From the NCBI GenBank assembly GCA_940671915.1, contig CALNVZ010000174.1, positions 78,351,861 to 78,415,860 on the forward strand: DNA of 64,000 bases, in the 5' to 3' direction. A program made the position numbers and the translations under genes. Shown piece after piece: positions 22,930 to 36,220 of this stretch; position 1 is the first letter of the stretch; every line of letters starts with the position of its first letter. The stretch comes from Paracentrotus lividus (Eukaryota; Echinodermata; Echinoidea; Camarodonta; Echinidae). The notes under the pieces were generated by a model. It did no database searches, had not been told where the DNA came from, and saw only the letters and a list, made by a program, of their open reading frames with translations.

Positions 22930-23167
22930 TCATATGTAGTTGGCGAAGATGGAGTCAGCTCCCATTTCTAGACTAAATATATGTTCTCCCCTATTCATCT
23001 TCCATAGGTCCTCGTCGAGTGCCGATAGCTGGCTGAGTTGGGAATCGTCCGGGTCCAGGTCTAGAGAACTATCAACGACCTTCTCCATTCTGACTTGTAA
23101 TCTTGGATGGATTCATGTAGAGACCAGAGCTCACTGAGAAGAGACATGTCAGCTGACGTAAACCAAC
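22930..23167 (-). CDS. FAM89: FAM89 exon 2, copy 1
   Basis: The acceptor ATTTTAG precedes GTTGGTTTACGTCAGCTGAC. The frame holds for MSLLSELWSLHESIQDYK, breaks at the deleted base near 23089, and is open again for HIFSLEMGADSIFANYI and TGA. It is 238 bases against 240 in copy 2, consistent with net two-base loss. Confidence 0.85.
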
Positions 23168-26100
23168 CTAAAATGAAATAAATGAAAGAATTAAAACATT
23201 TACAGGCTGGTCCATGTAAATACTGGATGAGTCTGTATTTCAATAAATTTCTTGTATGTAATATATTTTTCGTTTGTTTTGATTTTCTTGATGAAGCCAA
23301 ATAAAATATATAATTTCCACCCCCCCCCCAAGAATGCAGAAGAAAAAAGAAAGACAACATCCAAATTTCTAAATGCTTTAGTGCAAAGGAATTGAAAGAA
23401 ATTGATGATTTCAAACATGTATCAGAATATTTCTGTCAAGTTTCTATTTAGGAATCAAGCCCTTTCATTAATCCATTTAAAGTGTAAGCCACTTTAAATG
23501 GATTAGAATGAATGTATAACATCCTGTATCAAATGAAAAATGCATATCTAGGTCCTTCATCAATTACAGGGACTTAGCCCTCATAGTGCTATTTTTTTTT
23601 CTCTCCAGGAAATGAGATATATATATTTAAGTCAGACATGCAACAATTACAAAATTTCTACGACTTAAATGAAAAAAAAAAAAAAGATTAAGATTTGACA
23701 GTTGGTAAAGACTTAGATCTAATACAGATTCAAATTTCCTTTTTGACTCTTCTCAGTCTCACCACGCTAGCAGAAAAGCCATGTCGGGACTGTGGTGAGA
23801 TTCTAGTGTGAAGACTAAATGCGTTCCCATACGGTTTTTCACAATCGGCAAAAAATCGGGAGTGAATGGGAGTGCTTTTTATTCTCATGATAGACGCCTA
23901 GTGAAATCAACTCTATTGAAAACATTTCTGAATAATCTGGACTAACGTTAGGTTAGATTTTGATGGCACAAGAGTGTACAGCACCTGATGGATTATGTCA
24001 CATCGATACCATGGACGCTCAGCACCATCTGGTCACTTGGAATCTTACTCTTCGATATGGCTTGTGTGATATCCCATTCGAAGGAAATGAAAATCTGCCG
24101 AGCTGACTCTATTTCCGTGAAGGTGTATCGACTCGCTGAAAAATCTGATCCAGTCGATGCTTCAGTTAAACCCAGCACAGATAGAGTATTGAAGACATTC
24201 TAGATCATCCAGGATGAGAGAGGGTCAACGGACAATAGTGGTCAGAAGATATCTGTACTGGACATTCCATAATGTCCAGTTTTGATTGGTTGGTGTCTGT
24301 CAAACGGTCAACGAGTGTTTTTCTGAGCTCTGCTAATTTCGACCCTTTTTTTGTGTTTTTTGTTGGAGTTATGTTTTATTTTGATATCAAACGATCGGTC
24401 TTTTTCTCGTGGATCAGGAATTTGGTAGATATTAACTTTTTTAATCATCGAAGAACTACAAACGTGGAATCCATTGAATTTTTCAACATTTTGGAGATAT
24501 TTTTAATCACAATTTGCATCCTTTGCTGTGACAACGGGGATGCGCGGGATGCTGCGCCCATCACAGGACCATCCATCCTGGCCCATCTGGTCTACGCGGT
24601 AAACATGTGTGAAAGCTGTGACGTCCAATAGAATGCCACCTGTCATCTATCTCTAGCAGTTGGATTTAGACAAGTTCAAGTAGGCCATATCGTTTTAGCG
24701 GAGATCAGAGACTAGTCAAGCCATGTGGTGCTCAACAGGAGCATAAATGTTTTAGTAATTAACTGTCAAGTATTAGAATAAGCTACCCGAATTTTGGATA
24801 ACCATTGAAACAGCCAAACCTGACATTATATCCTTACTGAAACATGGTTGAACTCGAACATCTTAAGCAGTGAGCATATACCACCAGGTCTACATTATGA
24901 GCTTTTCAGAAGAGATCGATTAGTATGGATCTAGGAGTGTAGCAGTTGCCATATCCAAGAGTTTTGAATGCGAAACATCTTTACACTGCAGATGACTGCG
25001 AGCACTGTTTATTGAGCTTGATATTACACTCAGCAAGAATAGGAAAGAGTCCATCATCGTTGGAGCAGTGACGACCAGCAAAGCTCTCGGATGACTACAT
25101 GGAGAATCTTTGTTCCAACATAAGAACCATCGCTCAAAAACACAGGAAGTCTGTGTTGTGGATTGGAGGAGACTTTAATCTGCCAGACATTGATTGGAAT
25201 AATTGCATAGTCACGGCCGTAACACCATGGCAGTAAATGACAGCATATTTCACTATGTCTTTGAAGCAGGTCTGGAACAAGTCATCACACTTCCAATCGA
25301 CTGGAACACACCCTCGATTTGTTCTTTACAAATCGGGCCAGTTAGTTATCAACAGTTGCAAGTGATGCCTGGAATTGGTGACCATGACATCGTATGTATC
25401 AATACTGACAATCATACCACGTCGACGCAAGCCTGCCAAACAACAAGATCTATTGTGGGACAAAGTTAACATGGAGAATGTCCGCAGAGAAGGTGAAAGA
25501 ATGGCAGAAGAGTTCCTCAGCAGTATGACACACAACCTCACAGATAAATGACATGTGGTTATACAATTATCAGAAGTTACAAGAAGATACTTGACAAACA
25601 TGTTCCGTCAAAATTCACTACCCAAAGATACAATCAACCGTGGGTCAAACAGAAAATTAAGAGGTTAAGTAGACGAAACAGAGAGCCTACAACAAGACCG
25701 CTCGAGCAAGGTCGGAGGAAGACAAGGATGGGGAAAAATTCATCTCTCTGAAGAGGTAGAACAGAACGCTTGCACAGAAGTTATGGACATACATTAGCAA
25801 CAGTGATCTGCTGACTCGATTAACCCAAAAGATTCTTGGAGCTTCATCGACAGCGCTGCGAAGTATGGCATCTCTCTTCGTGGACAACTGGTGTAATTTT
25901 ACCAGCAGTAAAGACAAAGCAAACATCCTCAACGATCATTCTCGTCGTATTCACAACGTTGATGAGGAAAGTGAGGTTATCCCCAACTTTGGGCTAGTCC
26001 TTACCCTGATCTATCGCACATTGATGTAACTGCAAAATGGGCATAATCAAGCTTCTAAAAATTAAATCCCCACAAAGCGTCTGGACCGAGAACATCCCAC

Positions 26101-28110
26101 CACCGTCTTCTCAAAGAACTAGCAGACGTTTCTTGTCCAGTACTTGCCATTCTGTACCAAGCATCGATCGCCAGCGGCGTCCTGCCAGAGGCATGGAAAT
26201 CTGCAAATTTACACCGATCTACAAGAAAGGAGACAAATGCCTGCCATCAAACTACCGCCCATATCTTTGACGATCAGCATGCTGCAAGATCTTAGAGCAT
26301 ATAATTCACAGCACTGTGGGGTCATCTTGATGTCATAAGATCTCACCGATGTTCAACATGGCTTCAGAAAAGCAAGATCTTGTGAGTCCCAGCTAATCCT
26401 AACATAGATGACCTCGCCAGTAATTGACACACGGTGTTCAGACTGATGTGATACTGCTTGACTTTTGCAAGGCTTTGACAAGGTGCCCATCCATCTATTG
26501 CGCAACTTGAATACTATGGTCTATCTGGCAGTCTTCTGACATGGATCGAAATTTCTGTTCGGCCGTCTCAGCGTGTGGTAATTGAATGGGGAATCATCTA
26601 ACATTGCTCCAGTAACTTCAGGTGTACCCAGGGCAGTGTACTTGGGCCGCTCCTATTTTGGGTTTACATTACGACCTACCCAACTGTGTCTCTGATGGTA
26701 CCAAGGTGAAGCTTTCGCGAGATACCAGGTGTACAGGACCATCAAGAGAACGAATGCCGTTTTTTGCAAAGGATCTTGATGCCTTGCAGGAATGGGAAGG
26801 AAATGGCTGATGACTTTTCATCCCGGAAAATGTCCGGTCCTTCATGTCTCCAAAAGAAGAAAAAAGATCAGCATACATACACAGTTCATGGAAACTGAAT
26901 TGAAGCCGGTTGATTCTTGCAAAGTACCTGGGTGTTGAGATTTCGAGTGACCTCTCCTTTGACAAACATTGACAGCATCACTAAGAAGGGAATGAAGACA
27001 CTTGGCTTCTTAAGGAGAAACTTGCCTGGCAGGTCATGCTCTAGAGAAACGAAAAGCGCCTGTTACAACTCACTTGTCAGCCTATCATGGAGTATGCAAG
27101 TTGTGTGTGGGATCCCAACTTGCAAAGCCATTTCTAAGACAGAATCTGTTCAACGGAGTGCAGCTCGTTACGTAATGACAATTACTCAAGACAAAGTAGC
27201 GTCACATTATGATGATGACTTAGTGTGAAGACCCTGCAACATCGTCGAGCCGCATCAAAGCTTGCAATGTGTATCGAAATCAGCAATCATCTGATCGACA
27301 TCTGGACAACTGGTACTTGCTGACAACTCCAACTAGAGGAAACAGCAAGAGATTCTAATCCCTCGATCACGCACATCACTCATGAAGGATAGCGTTCTTT
27401 CCCAAACATCTCGTTTGTGGAACGCATCTACCTGAGAATGTGGTCGTCTCATCATCAATTGACATCTTCAAGACACGAGTTGGAGATGTCAACTTCCATT
27501 AACTCATGATATGAGAACATGATTGATATAGAAATGTCAGTATATAGGCTACAGTCCCCTTTTTGGACATTTTTTGTAATTTTCGTATGAAGCTTTTGCG
27601 ACCGAGGCACGCGTTTAAATCAGGTGACAGACAACCAACTATGTGCGATGATACTCCATGGAGGTTTATGCACATATGGAAGAAGAAGAAGAAGGCGAAG
27701 ATTAACATAGAATATGGTTCAATTTTGGAGTCGATATCTATTGCCAAAATGAAGAAAAGCTTGGGAAAACCATGGACCCGAGATGCAAACCTGCCACCTA
27801 GTCCTCTTTTTAGGTCAATAGTATCTCCTATGAGTGATTCTCACCATCTCTTTGCGAAAGCAAGGCTACGGCAGCATCCAAGTTTCCTCTCGGTATTTCA
27901 ATGCGCTTCTTTTCTTCATCCGGTTTCATCACTCTTTGTGGACATGGCTCTGGGAGAAAAAACCAGCGGCAAGACTGTCCTGGATTTGGTTTGGTGGGCA
28001 AGAAATTCGACCTGAGTCCCTCCAAGTTCCACTGTTGGCATTGAGGAGTCCACTCAAACTCTCGGTAATGCAGGCAGGCCTGGCAGTTTTAGATTCGAGC
28101 TAGAATCCAT
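22930..28110 (-). CDS. FAM89: FAM89/LURAP1-family adaptor gene, copy 1 (frameshifted as sequenced)
   Basis: Exon 1 is 27845-28110 (ATG at 28110-28108) and exon 2 is 22930-23167 (stop TGA). Exon 1 carries GLPALP, SLSGLLN and the NLDAA motif; exon 2 carries MSLLSELWSLHESIQDYK, the conserved leucine-rich core of FAM89A/B and LURAP1. These are small cytosolic adaptors; FAM89B/LRAP25 and LURAP1 are known to bind MRCK kinases. Copy 1 lacks a base in the exon 1 CCGAAGAG stretch and has missing bases in exon 2 (CTGGAC, GACATGG), so no continuous frame remains. Its exon 2 does keep the likely true end, MGADSIFANYI and stop. The intron holds a PIM-like exon and a LINE on the opposite strand. Confidence 0.85.
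23469..23505. repeat. Perfect 16-base hairpin
   Basis: TAATCCATTTAAAGTG (23469-23484), loop TAAGC, then the exact reverse complement at 23490-23505. The copy 2 equivalent, about 44422-44458, is unchanged. Too short and AT-rich to assign a function. Confidence 0.8.
23957..24336 (+). CDS. Last exon of a PIM-family Ser/Thr kinase, copy 1 (indel-damaged)
   Basis: After a GGTTAG acceptor the frame reads FDGTRVY, then the C-lobe in pieces: [22 protein letters not shown], and HP-region remnants. Vertebrate PIM kinases have the order [41 protein letters not shown] (established family knowledge); all five are present here or in copy 2. The part encoded is the P+1 region and lower C-lobe plus a short tail ending at TAA 24334-24336. 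The catalytic HRD and DFG parts and the whole N-lobe are not seen upstream on this strand. Several single-base errors break the frame (for example in the PPEW segment). It lies antisense inside the FAM89 intron. Confidence 0.8.
24655..27700 (+). mobile_element. Damaged non-LTR retrotransposon (LINE, jockey/CR1-like), copy 1
   Basis: Pieces of an AP endonuclease (HYELFRRDR, WIGGDFNLPDIDWN, GDHDIV) precede a reverse transcriptase (GVLPEAW, YKKGDK, NYRP, FDKVP, GVPQGS-like). It ends with a typical LWN-LPE-VV segment at about 27415-27450. The 3' end is a short (GAA)n near 27676-27695. The frame shifts many times by single bases. Much of the damage differs between the two copies, so some of it is probably sequencing error. 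Inside the FAM89 intron, antisense to that gene. Confidence 0.85.
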
Positions 28111-31100
28111 ATTGTATTGTTGATTTTACTGTTCCTAGAATATTTTCTTAGCCGGCTTACTCGATCTAAGTTATAGTTTTTATAACTGCAGACTGCAGTG
28201 CAGGCCACTGTCTTTAGAGAGCGTTAGCTGGATGAATGAAGTAAATGTGGATCGCTCACAAACTGCTGAACATCATCATATATCATGTCGATCGACAACA
28301 AATACTTCCCCGTCGCGTCGCGTCCCGCTACAGAATGGTCTCCGCTGCTGCCTCGTAGCTTCCAAGCAGATCCACTCCAGCACAGTCACGATAGGTGTTC
28401 TAACTTTCCAATATTATATCGTTTTGAAATTATTGTAGACAGTCGCTAGTATGTCATTCGGGTAGTTGCGAGGTGGATATGTTTTTCTCTTGAACTTGGC
28501 GATAGGTAGAGAAATAGTTGGCATTGCCGATGTTCGTGATCAATCATCACGATTGTCCCAAATGCAAGAGATATTGCAGCAGCTATTGAGAGACCTTATA
28601 AATTTGGGGAGATTTCACGATGTGTAATTCCGTAGTTCAGTGTAACTGTGCGTGCGTCTAAAAAGAAAAACCAACAGAAAAGTAACACATACGCAAATCG
28701 TGTACGCTCTAGATGAGATACTGCTGGTAGATGAGGAATCCCGATATGCAGGCCAGGAACCCCGCTCGCGTCTCCTTTTTTGATGCAACTCCTCAAAATT
28801 TTTTGTCCGAGAAATGTTAAAAGATTGGTTAAATAAAAATGGAAAATTAATTTTTGTAAAGATAATCATAGAAATTCCTGCTAAATCTTCCGAATAATGA
28901 TAAATTGGTAAATGCATAAAAATAAAATATTGAAAATACATGTTATATCGTGGGGCGGGATATGGATATTTAATTGTGTCTATACTTTTTCATTCCATAT
29001 TCGAAATACAGAAAGTGCATCTATAGTAACTTGGACTTTTAATGTGGCCATTTGACTCCGGGTAATAATATGATTGATGCACTTTGAGTACTCTACGAGT
29101 TTATTTTTTGGTGCATACAAATATTATTATTTCATTAATTATCGTTCTTAGAATTCTTGAAAAAAAATTGGTATTGTTAAAATATGTTGGACACTGACCC
29201 TAAAATTCTACTCTCAACAAACTCCACAGAATACAATTTTCATTTCTTTTGTAATTCTCTTTGCTGATGCACTGGCTCTTCCGTTATGTTGCTGTCTCAC
29301 TTTCTTCTTTTTTATATCTCTCCTCTTCCTTCTTCTTCTAGTTTAGCTCCATTGTTAATCATCTTTGCTCTCTTTACTACGTGATTTTTCCTTTGTTTTC
29401 TCGTCATGCACAGACATCCGTTTTTATGTCATAATAATAGCTGATAGTTAAAATTAAAACTTTTATTATTGGTTACATAGATAAGAATTGATGGTTGATT
29501 ATAATATTGGCACTTTGGCATTCTGTTTACTGTTCTACGATCTCCCCCACCCCAAAAAACAAACAAAACAAAACAAAAAAACAAACAAAAAAAACAAAAC
29601 AATACAAAAACACATTTTCCTTTTATTTCACGATAGAATATTTATTCATTTAGCTATATAAGCAAGAATTGTAAAAGTTATATAATTAAGATTAACATTT
29701 GAGAAATTTCTGGCTTTAGAACTTTGTTTGGAATCAACTTTGTGTTCTTTCATTAGTGGTCATACATTCGTAGCGATCCAGCATCAGATTGACAAAAGAA
29801 TTGTATGGCCAATGAAAAACATAAATAGAGTCACTTTGTCCAGACAATGGGACTGATCAAATGCTGAGCTTGATACGCACTGGTAGGCCTATAATGATAA
29901 TGAAAACGTTTAATTTTGAAAATGAAGGATCAGGGGCAATATGATATGCATTTTTTTTGGCAACTGATCCCTTGACTAAATTATAGCTACATAGCAGTTA
30001 TAAATATATCGATCACTAACATAGACACCCTGCAAGATTAATAAGGTCATTGAAATATTAATCAAAGTTGATACGTCACTATTTTACATGTAGTATTAAA
30101 AGTGAAGTAGAAAGTAGTAATGGAGCCAATAGCGGTGTGTATGCATGTCATGTCAGGTTTCAATTTTAGGCAGCCTTCTTACGTGTATTTTAAGTGAGCA
30201 TGTGCATTTTGGGTGCAGTAACTGTGCATTATGGATCATCACTTTTACCTATGGTGCATGAAACTGAGACGCACGGATGATGCTTTTTTTTCTGAAGAGA
30301 AGGCCTGGTAAAGGATAATGCCTTAAGCAGATGTAATCTTACGTCTGTGCGTCGCAAGGATATTTGGAGGGGCTTAAACGAAATTTTCACCTGCAAATTC
30401 ATGATGCTCACGTTTTTAAACAAACATCCAAAGGTTAAAGTCATGATGTTAATAGGTGATGCAAAAACAATATCATGAAATGCATGTTGTCAATACTCGA
30501 TTGCGTGCATCACCACTAACAACTCAAAACTGTGTTATTATTTTATAATATAAAGACAGGGTAATCAGCAGGACATGATAAGTAGGATAGACACTGGGAA
30601 AACAGAAAAATCTTAAAACATTGATGGTGATGTAGTCATTGTATAATACATTCGCCAAGGACTCATCGTATTTATTTCAGATGAATTACTGTAGTTTATA
30701 TCGCTACATCATCAAGAATGAACTTCAAAGGATCAAAACTTGTGATGCTTTTCCTTATCCCATTTGTTCTATAATTACATGGCAGAGATATTCAATTTCC
30801 ATCAACTGCTATTTAAAATATCTGTATGATAACTACCATAATGGGAATATGATCAAGTTGTATGATAAATAAATGAAAATGAAATTGATTAATAGTGACA
30901 ATCTCTCGCCAATTATTTGAGCAAAAAAGACATTACAAGTTTAGAATTATAGAGTCTTTATGTAATTGAGCACGTTTCTTCTGTTTCAATCTTGCAATTG
31001 CTCTCGATATAGCTATATCCATTCTAATTGATCGTAATAATTTAACTGAATAGACTCTAAATTGCTTTTCTGGTGACAAGAGTATCCATTTCTGGTTATT

Positions 31101-33222
31101 TTGTATACCCATAAAACAAAACAAAACAAAACCAATAAAAGTTACTAGTGTTTCAATGTTACGGGGAAGATTATTAGACAAGCTCTTTTTCATAAGGGTT
31201 TTAGTGTGTGGTGTTTTTTCTCTTTGTTGGTAAGAAACAGAATCACACAACTACATCTACTTTTACGTCTTCATAATTATATCATTGACATTAGGCTTTT
31301 TACAATCTAAATGGCGCTCTATGTCATGGGGAAAAGAACCTTGTCTAATATTATGCATGAGCTGTAATATTAAAGATTTGCTTATCCGATCACACAAAAC
31401 AACCAACGAATCATTCAATGTGAGTCTCAGCATAATAAAAAGTTTTGTTGGTAATAATATAATCTATATCTTATATTTATAAATATATTATTCATACGAA
31501 AACAATATCATTAGAAATAATTGAATCAAATGTTACTGAGATTCAGTTGGTTTCACAAATAAAGACTCAAATTCTTTTCGCTAAAGGTAGTGTCATCCTT
31601 TTTCACAAATTGCAAAAACTATGCACTTGGCATAAATTTAAGAATATGATCGACTATATGTTATAATAATACTGTCAAAGGTGCCTGATTAACTAATATG
31701 AAACGAATATCTGACTCCAATCAGACCAGCTCTCATCGCATCGTTGATATTACAGCGCGTGCAGCTCATTGCTCAGCACAGACAACACCGGGGCAATATA
31801 CACACGTGTAATTCGTGCATTATTCTCTGCGCTAAAGGTCACGGTCGATTTTAATTTTCATCATACATTTAATTTTCGAAGTCAAAAAAATAGGATGAAT
31901 TGATAATGGCAGATATTGAAACATCACATTTGACTTAATACTTGTCGGAAATATATTCAATGACATATACTGTAATCTTTAAAAAATAGAAATGTAATAT
32001 TTGCATGCAAAAGTGAACGGTCTTTAAAGAGGGTTTTCAATGTTTCCGAGCATCTCTCAGAAAACAGTATCTCGCAGTCTATTATTCTCGGCTGTAAAAG
32101 AAGAGCTTTGTGCCGATAGAATAGCTGGCCTGACTCTTTTTTCGGCATCAAACTGAGGAGATTCTCAACCATGATATTGAAAACGTCAGTAAGAAAGAGT
32201 AAAATGTTGAGCTAAAAAAATTTTGAGTCCTCGTTTGAATTCAGCAAAACTATCATTGTAAAGAGTGTTCTGACAGGTTTATATGCATTAACCAACAGAT
32301 TGGTCTACATTAGCTGAGCCAATTCATTGATTTTTTTATCAATGGGTTATCATCTGGTTACAATCGATAATTTCCCTATGATCCTCTCTTGACCAACGGC
32401 AAATTCATGTAATAGCCATTCTAATTGCATTTTCTCTTATCCCAATAAGTATTTGGTCTTTACAATTTTTTTTCTTTACAGAATTACTAGGTGGGTTTGA
32501 CAAGTTTTACATTAGAATGAAATGGACATAAGACAAAATTTGAATAGACAAACTTGGTAATAGCCGAGGTGAATGAGACCAAAAGGTATTTGGACAAACT
32601 AGTTTTAGATGCATTGGATTAGGAACCATTGGAATGAGACCAAATAACAAAGTAGAGTTTAGACCAATTGGCATTTTACTTCTGGCTTCTGATTCACTGA
32701 GATACTTGAGTGCTGATACAAAAACAGAATTTCACGTTCACATTACTTCTGTTTGAAAAATGAAAGATCATAATAAAAAAATACTGATTTTACCATTTTT
32801 GGTCAGGTTCTCATTAAAAGAGACTCTGTACATGTGCGATGAATTCATGTAATGTGTAAATAAAATATAGATAATGAAACATTGCAAAGTCGCCAGAAGT
32901 TGTATATATAGCTGTTACAATTGAGCAATTACTTCATATCATTTATAATTTTTGAATCAAATATTAAATAATATATTTCTTATGCACATACAAATGTGTG
33001 TTAAGGGCTATTACTCTAATTCAGTCTGGGTTCGTAAATGCATTTGGTTCTGGTTATGAGCATATTTTTATTAGCCACCAGCATAGGTGTTGACATAATT
33101 TTGATATTTTTTTCAATCCATGGTATTCCAGTCCTAAATCAATGGTCATTGAAATCGACGCATAGTTTGAATAATGTGCAGTGTTTTATCGTAGGTCTGT
33201 TAATTTTAGAGATGTTGATGTT
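28111..33222. other. FAM89 upstream to SCFD1 downstream interval, copy 1
   Basis: Contains the copy 1 traces of the unrecognised minus-strand candidate gene (about 28240-32172), a poly-A/(AAAAC) tract near 29550-29610, and a repeat rich in TTAGACCAATTGG-type words near 32510-32690. No other supported gene. Confidence 0.5.
28240..32172 (-). pseudogene. Unrecognised candidate gene, copy 1 (more indels)
   Basis: Copy 1 of 49198-53375. The first-exon region (about 32026-32172) keeps the ATG and KKESGQL, then is scrambled by indels. The last-exon region (about 28240-28600) is frameshifted many times. It is probably the same locus with sequence errors and not a true pseudogene. Confidence 0.35.
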
Positions 33223-35825
33223 TCATCTCTTCAGGTCATTTTCATGTTTCTCCCCCAGTAGAGTTATCTGAAAAGAAAAACAAAACAAAACACAGGAAAT
33301 TTATATATATTATTATAATTAAAAACAAAATTTGTAATGCATTTTCGCCATTTTAATTCAATTTGGTTCAATTTTCGACGGTATTGCTCGTTTCTCAGGA
33401 GAATATTTACATTTAATTATTATATATGGTTAACCTTAACTGGTGTTGTTTTGGGAACAAAAGGATTGGCACAAAACCAATCAATGTAGTTACAGTGTTG
33501 TTCCACATTGCAAAGATATGTGTGAGAGACTTGTGCATTCCTTCAAATATTTCCAATGTTATTTTCATTGATTGGTTTGAATAGGCGTAATTACTGGTTT
33601 AGACCTCTGTGAAGATTCGCACACGGAGGTAGGCATGATTAGTGCACAACGATCTGTGTGAACACCACACAAGAATCCCCTTGGTTTTCCAAGGGAAGGC
33701 ATAACCTGAACGGGTTCCGGGACTTATCTTTTTTATCCTTATATTATGAAATAAAGAAACTAACCGAGATTTCCAGTAACTATAATTCTTATTTATTCTT
33801 GGTTCAATCTTTCATAAATTATCTTATGTGAATCAAAATAATTTTTTCTTTCTCCGAACTATACACCATCTTGTAACCCTGCAGGAGGGGGGGGGGTGTT
33901 ATTTAGCCCCCTCGACATTTTTGCATAGATTTTGACGCGATTAGCTATGGCATGGTGTTATGAGTTTTTTTCTTTGAAGTCTTGCACATCTTATTGAACA
34001 AATTTCCGACCCTGTACCAACAAAAAAACAATGACCTACAGACCCGTTTTTTTCAAGTACTTTACATATTAATATTCATAAACACACACTTCAAGTAGCG
34101 ATTAACAGGGGGGGGTTTAGGGGGTTTAAGGGGACATCCCCCTTCCAAACCTCCCCCCCCCGTGCTTGGTCGCGTCTGCTCCCTCGCAGTGCTGGCTACA
34201 AATTTTTCACTTCAAGGGTACCCCCCCCCTCTTAGGCAAAAGCTAGATCCGTCTGCCTTAAAGGTATTATTTAAATTGTAAATGTCTCATTTAAAGCATT
34301 TATTGTCTTGTCTCAACACCTATTATATCATGAAGTTTGCAGTATAAAAGTAATTAGTTATGGGTTGTTTTACGATCAGGGTACACACATTTTGTCTCAC
34401 TGGCCCCATAAAAGTTGTTTTGTTTCCCTCAAGTTTTGTGTATTATGTTCTAGACAAGTAAGATATTGCTAATTGGAGCATGGGTCACAATATTTTTCTA
34501 TAGGGTTAAATTTTTTTATTAAGTAAGTCATTGTTCATTTTTCAGCGAGACGTTTTTGAAGAATGTGATTTGACAACATTGTAAGTGACTGTCTGAAATA
34601 AATGGATGTGGGTGATAGTAAACATTATAGTTTGTGGCATATACAAGTGTTCTTATAGCAAAAACATTGTTATCAAGTGATGTCTACTAGCGAAACCATC
34701 GATTTCGAGACGGACTTTTTGACAGAAATTGGCACGCTTTTTTTTGTTAATGGTCCAAAAATCAAATTAACTCTAGCTTGGGGTTTTCATTTTTAAACAA
34801 AATCGAAAAAAATAAAATGAGACAGTTATTTTGCAAAATAGCGATATAATGGAATTTTTAGAAGTAATGTGTTTTTCAATAATATTTTTCTCTGTAGTTG
34901 CTCTACAATGCCAATAGCTTTACAACATAGATTTGATATTACCAATACCTGCATTCTTTTTATGGTGACAGAGGCATTTTTTGACGGTGTACCCTGATGT
35001 CAAAAACCCTATAAGAGTGTGAGACTTTATGAGGTTCATGTATCATATATCTTACTGTTTCATAATTGCGCTGATTAAGGCACTTCATGCAGCATTATGA
35101 TCTTTTGCCTCTCCCCAGTGCTTGGATTACTCTTAAAAACAATAATTAAAAGAAATTTCTTAGATTGAGGAGTATTATGGTCATCCAGTACTTCAATTTT
35201 CTGCACAATATTGTACATACATGTACTGAAAGGTTTTTGTTGTCTGCTTTTCTTATATCAAATTGATGCATCTGATCTTGCATGATAGTAAAGTGAAAAA
35301 TTTTTTCAAATAATAAGTGATTAATACTGTTCATAAGTGAAAAGAATATCATAAAGTTTTTAATCATTACAATTTTTTACATTACTTTGACCTTAAACCA
35401 ATGAATAGCTTATGTTTGTATTTGTAAACACCGTAAGTTTAGGTAGACAATCTGGTTCTGATAGATTAAGGTAAAGAGCGAGATGATAGTTTTTGTCATC
35501 TTGGAACAACCCCCCCCAAAAAAAAAAAAACAAACAAAAAAACAAAACAAACAAAACAAAACTTAACAACACAAACAAACAAACAAACAAACCAAACAAA
35601 ACCTTTTCCTTAGTGCAAAAGACATTTGAAACAAACATTGTCTATATTACACGTTTAGGTTCTTTTTCGTCATTAAAACCATGCTTGATATCTTCCGATG
35701 TTTGCTTGTCGGCGTTCAATATTGTTAGCATGTATGTCTATGTAGTCTGCACTACCGTATCAGGAGACAAAGGAGTGCTTATTAGTTACAAATTGCACTT
35801 CCGCAATGCCAGTAAATGCTGCATG

Positions 35826-35975
35826 TGAACAGCTTTACATGGATAGCGGAGCACAATTTTACGTTCATAATAGCACAACAGCTTTTACAATGGATTTCCC
35901 GGAGCAACAAATTTCGTCATAATAGAACATCTTTAGAAATGGAATACGCGGAGCAACAATTTAGTATAATAGATT
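35826..35975. repeat. ~54-base minisatellite, copy 1
   Basis: Degraded units built on GCGGAGCAACAATTTACGTC, matching the cleaner array at 57310-57482. Confidence 0.75.
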
Positions 35976-36099
35976 GATCATTTAATTTTGTGAGAATTCT
36001 CGGATCAGGCAGATTTAATACACATAGTAAACCTCTTTTTTGTTAATGGTACGTTGCGTTTGATGGAAAATGTTGTATGTATAATAATAATATTTGGAT

Positions 36100-36220
36100 T
36101 TTTCTTTGTGCAATATGCGATACATATTCCTTCATCATAGAATATTGCACTCGTCTCGACTCTTGCAATATTCATACTGATGATGGAATTATCTCATAAT
36201 TGCACTCAGTGCATCCAATA
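36100..36220. repeat. Hairpin of SCFD1 intron, copy 1 (indel-damaged)
   Basis: Same foldback as 57613-57744; several one-base gaps on each arm break the perfect pairing. Confidence 0.85.

Larger units (their letters stand above)
23168..27844. other. FAM89 intron, copy 1
   Basis: Holds, in order, a 16-base perfect hairpin (23469-23505), an orphan PIM-like exon on the + strand (23957-24336), and a damaged LINE (about 24655-27700). The rest shows no coding signal. Confidence 0.7.
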
